5,989 nucleotides of DNA from Flavobacteria bacterium RIFCSPLOWO2_12_FULL_31_7. GTDB lineage: Bacteria; Bacteroidota; Bacteroidia; Flavobacteriales; Flavobacteriaceae. Position numbers and translations under genes: made by a program. How positions within the stretch are numbered: the first letter of the stretch is position 1; every line of letters starts with the position of its first letter. Below are positions 5,412 to 5,989 of the stretch, one piece after another. The notes beneath the pieces were generated by a model. The model had not been told where the DNA came from. It made no database searches and saw only the letters and a list, made by a program, of their open reading frames with translations. The DNA is taken from the NCBI GenBank assembly GCA_001800945.1, contig MGWJ01000100.1, positions 3,655-9,643 of the forward strand, given 5' to 3'.

Positions 5412-5989
5412 ATGAACTCATTATATTTTACAGAAGAACACGAATTATTCAGAGAGAGTTTACGCAGTTTTTTACAAAAAGAAGTAGTCCCTCACATTGA
5501 AAAATGGGAAAAAACAGGTACCATTGAACGTTTTATTTGGGAGAAATTCGGTGAAATGGGCTTTTTTGGATTAAAATATCCAGAAGCTTATGGCGGATTA
5601 GGTTTAGATTTATTTTATACAGTTGTTTTCTTAGAAGAACTTCAAAAAATTAAATCATCAGGTTTTGCTGCAGCCATGTGGGCTCATGCTTATTTAGCGA
5701 TGACACATTTAAATGCGGAAGGTGATGAAAGAATTAAACAAGACTATTTAGCACCAAGTATTTTAGGTAAAAAAATTGGAGCATTATGTGTTACAGAACC
5801 TTTTGGTGGAAGTGATGTAGCGGGAATGAGAACTACAGCAGTAAGACAAGGGGATAAATTTATCATCAACGGTTCTAAAACGTTTATTACAAATGGAGTT
5901 TATGCGGATTATTATGTTGTAGCTGCAAAAACAAGTCCTGAACTTGGCAACAAAGGAATCAGTATTTTTTTGATGGATTCAAATCTAAA
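5412..5989 (+). CDS. Acyl-CoA dehydrogenase, N-terminal part, 3' end outside window
   Basis: The frame runs from ATG at 5412 to the window edge without a stop, giving 192 complete codons of a protein that in this family is usually about 380-400 residues. The start MNSLYFTEEHELFRESLRSFL is the typical N-terminal helix of the family. GLKYPEAYGGLGLD (about 56-69) is the conserved loop of the alpha-helical N-terminal domain. ALCVTEPFGGSDVAG (about 126-140) matches acyl-CoA dehydrogenase signature 1 in the middle beta domain, and FIINGSKTFITNG follows in the FAD-contacting part. The catalytic base and C-terminal domain are not in the window. It would be a cytosolic FAD flavoenzyme oxidising an acyl-CoA to the enoyl-CoA; chain-length or branched-chain specificity cannot be told. 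It lies 40 bases after the HhH gene. Confidence 0.93.
   Translation, partial: MNSLYFTEEHELFRESLRSFLQKEVVPHIEKWEKTGTIERFIWEKFGEMGFFGLKYPEAYGGLGLDLFYTVVFLEELQKIKSSGFAAAMWAHAYLAMTHLNAEGDERIKQDYLAPSILGKKIGALCVTEPFGGSDVAGMRTTAVRQGDKFIINGSKTFITNGVYADYYVVAAKTSPELGNKGISIFLMDSNL

Overview
The window looks like a chromosomal segment from a member of the Bacteroidota, most likely a Flavobacteriaceae species close to Flavobacterium. The evidence is the very AT-rich sequence, the lack of Shine-Dalgarno sites before starts, matches to the Bacteroidetes promoter form (TTG or TTTG, about 19-21 bases, then TAnnTTTG), and families largely typical of this phylum (Porin_10-like putative porin, DUF2851, very short PspC protein). 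All six genes lie on the + strand. No transposase, integrase, phage gene, tRNA, rRNA or CRISPR array was seen.

Layout: (1) 2-1243 is the C-terminal part of an outer-membrane putative porin whose start lies upstream of the window. (2) 1244-1513 is a 270-base gap that opens with a compact, GC-richer, strongly self-complementary element (about 1249-1397) and ends with a probable promoter. (3) 1514-2875 is a PLP-dependent cystathionine beta-synthase with two C-terminal CBS domains, closed by a good intrinsic terminator at 2897-2930. (4) 2971-4239 is a DUF2851 protein with a GTG start. (5) 4266-4484 is a 72-residue PspC-domain membrane protein. (6) 4493-5371 is a membrane-anchored protein with three helix-hairpin-helix units, resembling ComEA. 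(7) 5412-5989 is the N-terminal part of an acyl-CoA dehydrogenase that runs off the window.

How they may work together: the beta-synthase stands alone between the structured element and its terminator and serves sulfur amino acid metabolism. DUF2851, PspC and the HhH protein are packed with gaps of 26 and 8 bases and probably share a transcript. The HhH protein implies DNA binding at the membrane. DUF2851 carries an N-terminal D...E-x-H-x-K arrangement and a C-terminal Cys cluster that faintly recall iron-sulfur nucleases, so a DNA-handling role for this trio is a testable idea and not a conclusion. The acyl-CoA dehydrogenase is probably a separate lipid or amino acid catabolism gene with its own promoter.

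Most of the window is ordinary flavobacterial core sequence. The part least explained by standard annotation is the structured intergenic element after the porin gene, followed by the unknown function of DUF2851.
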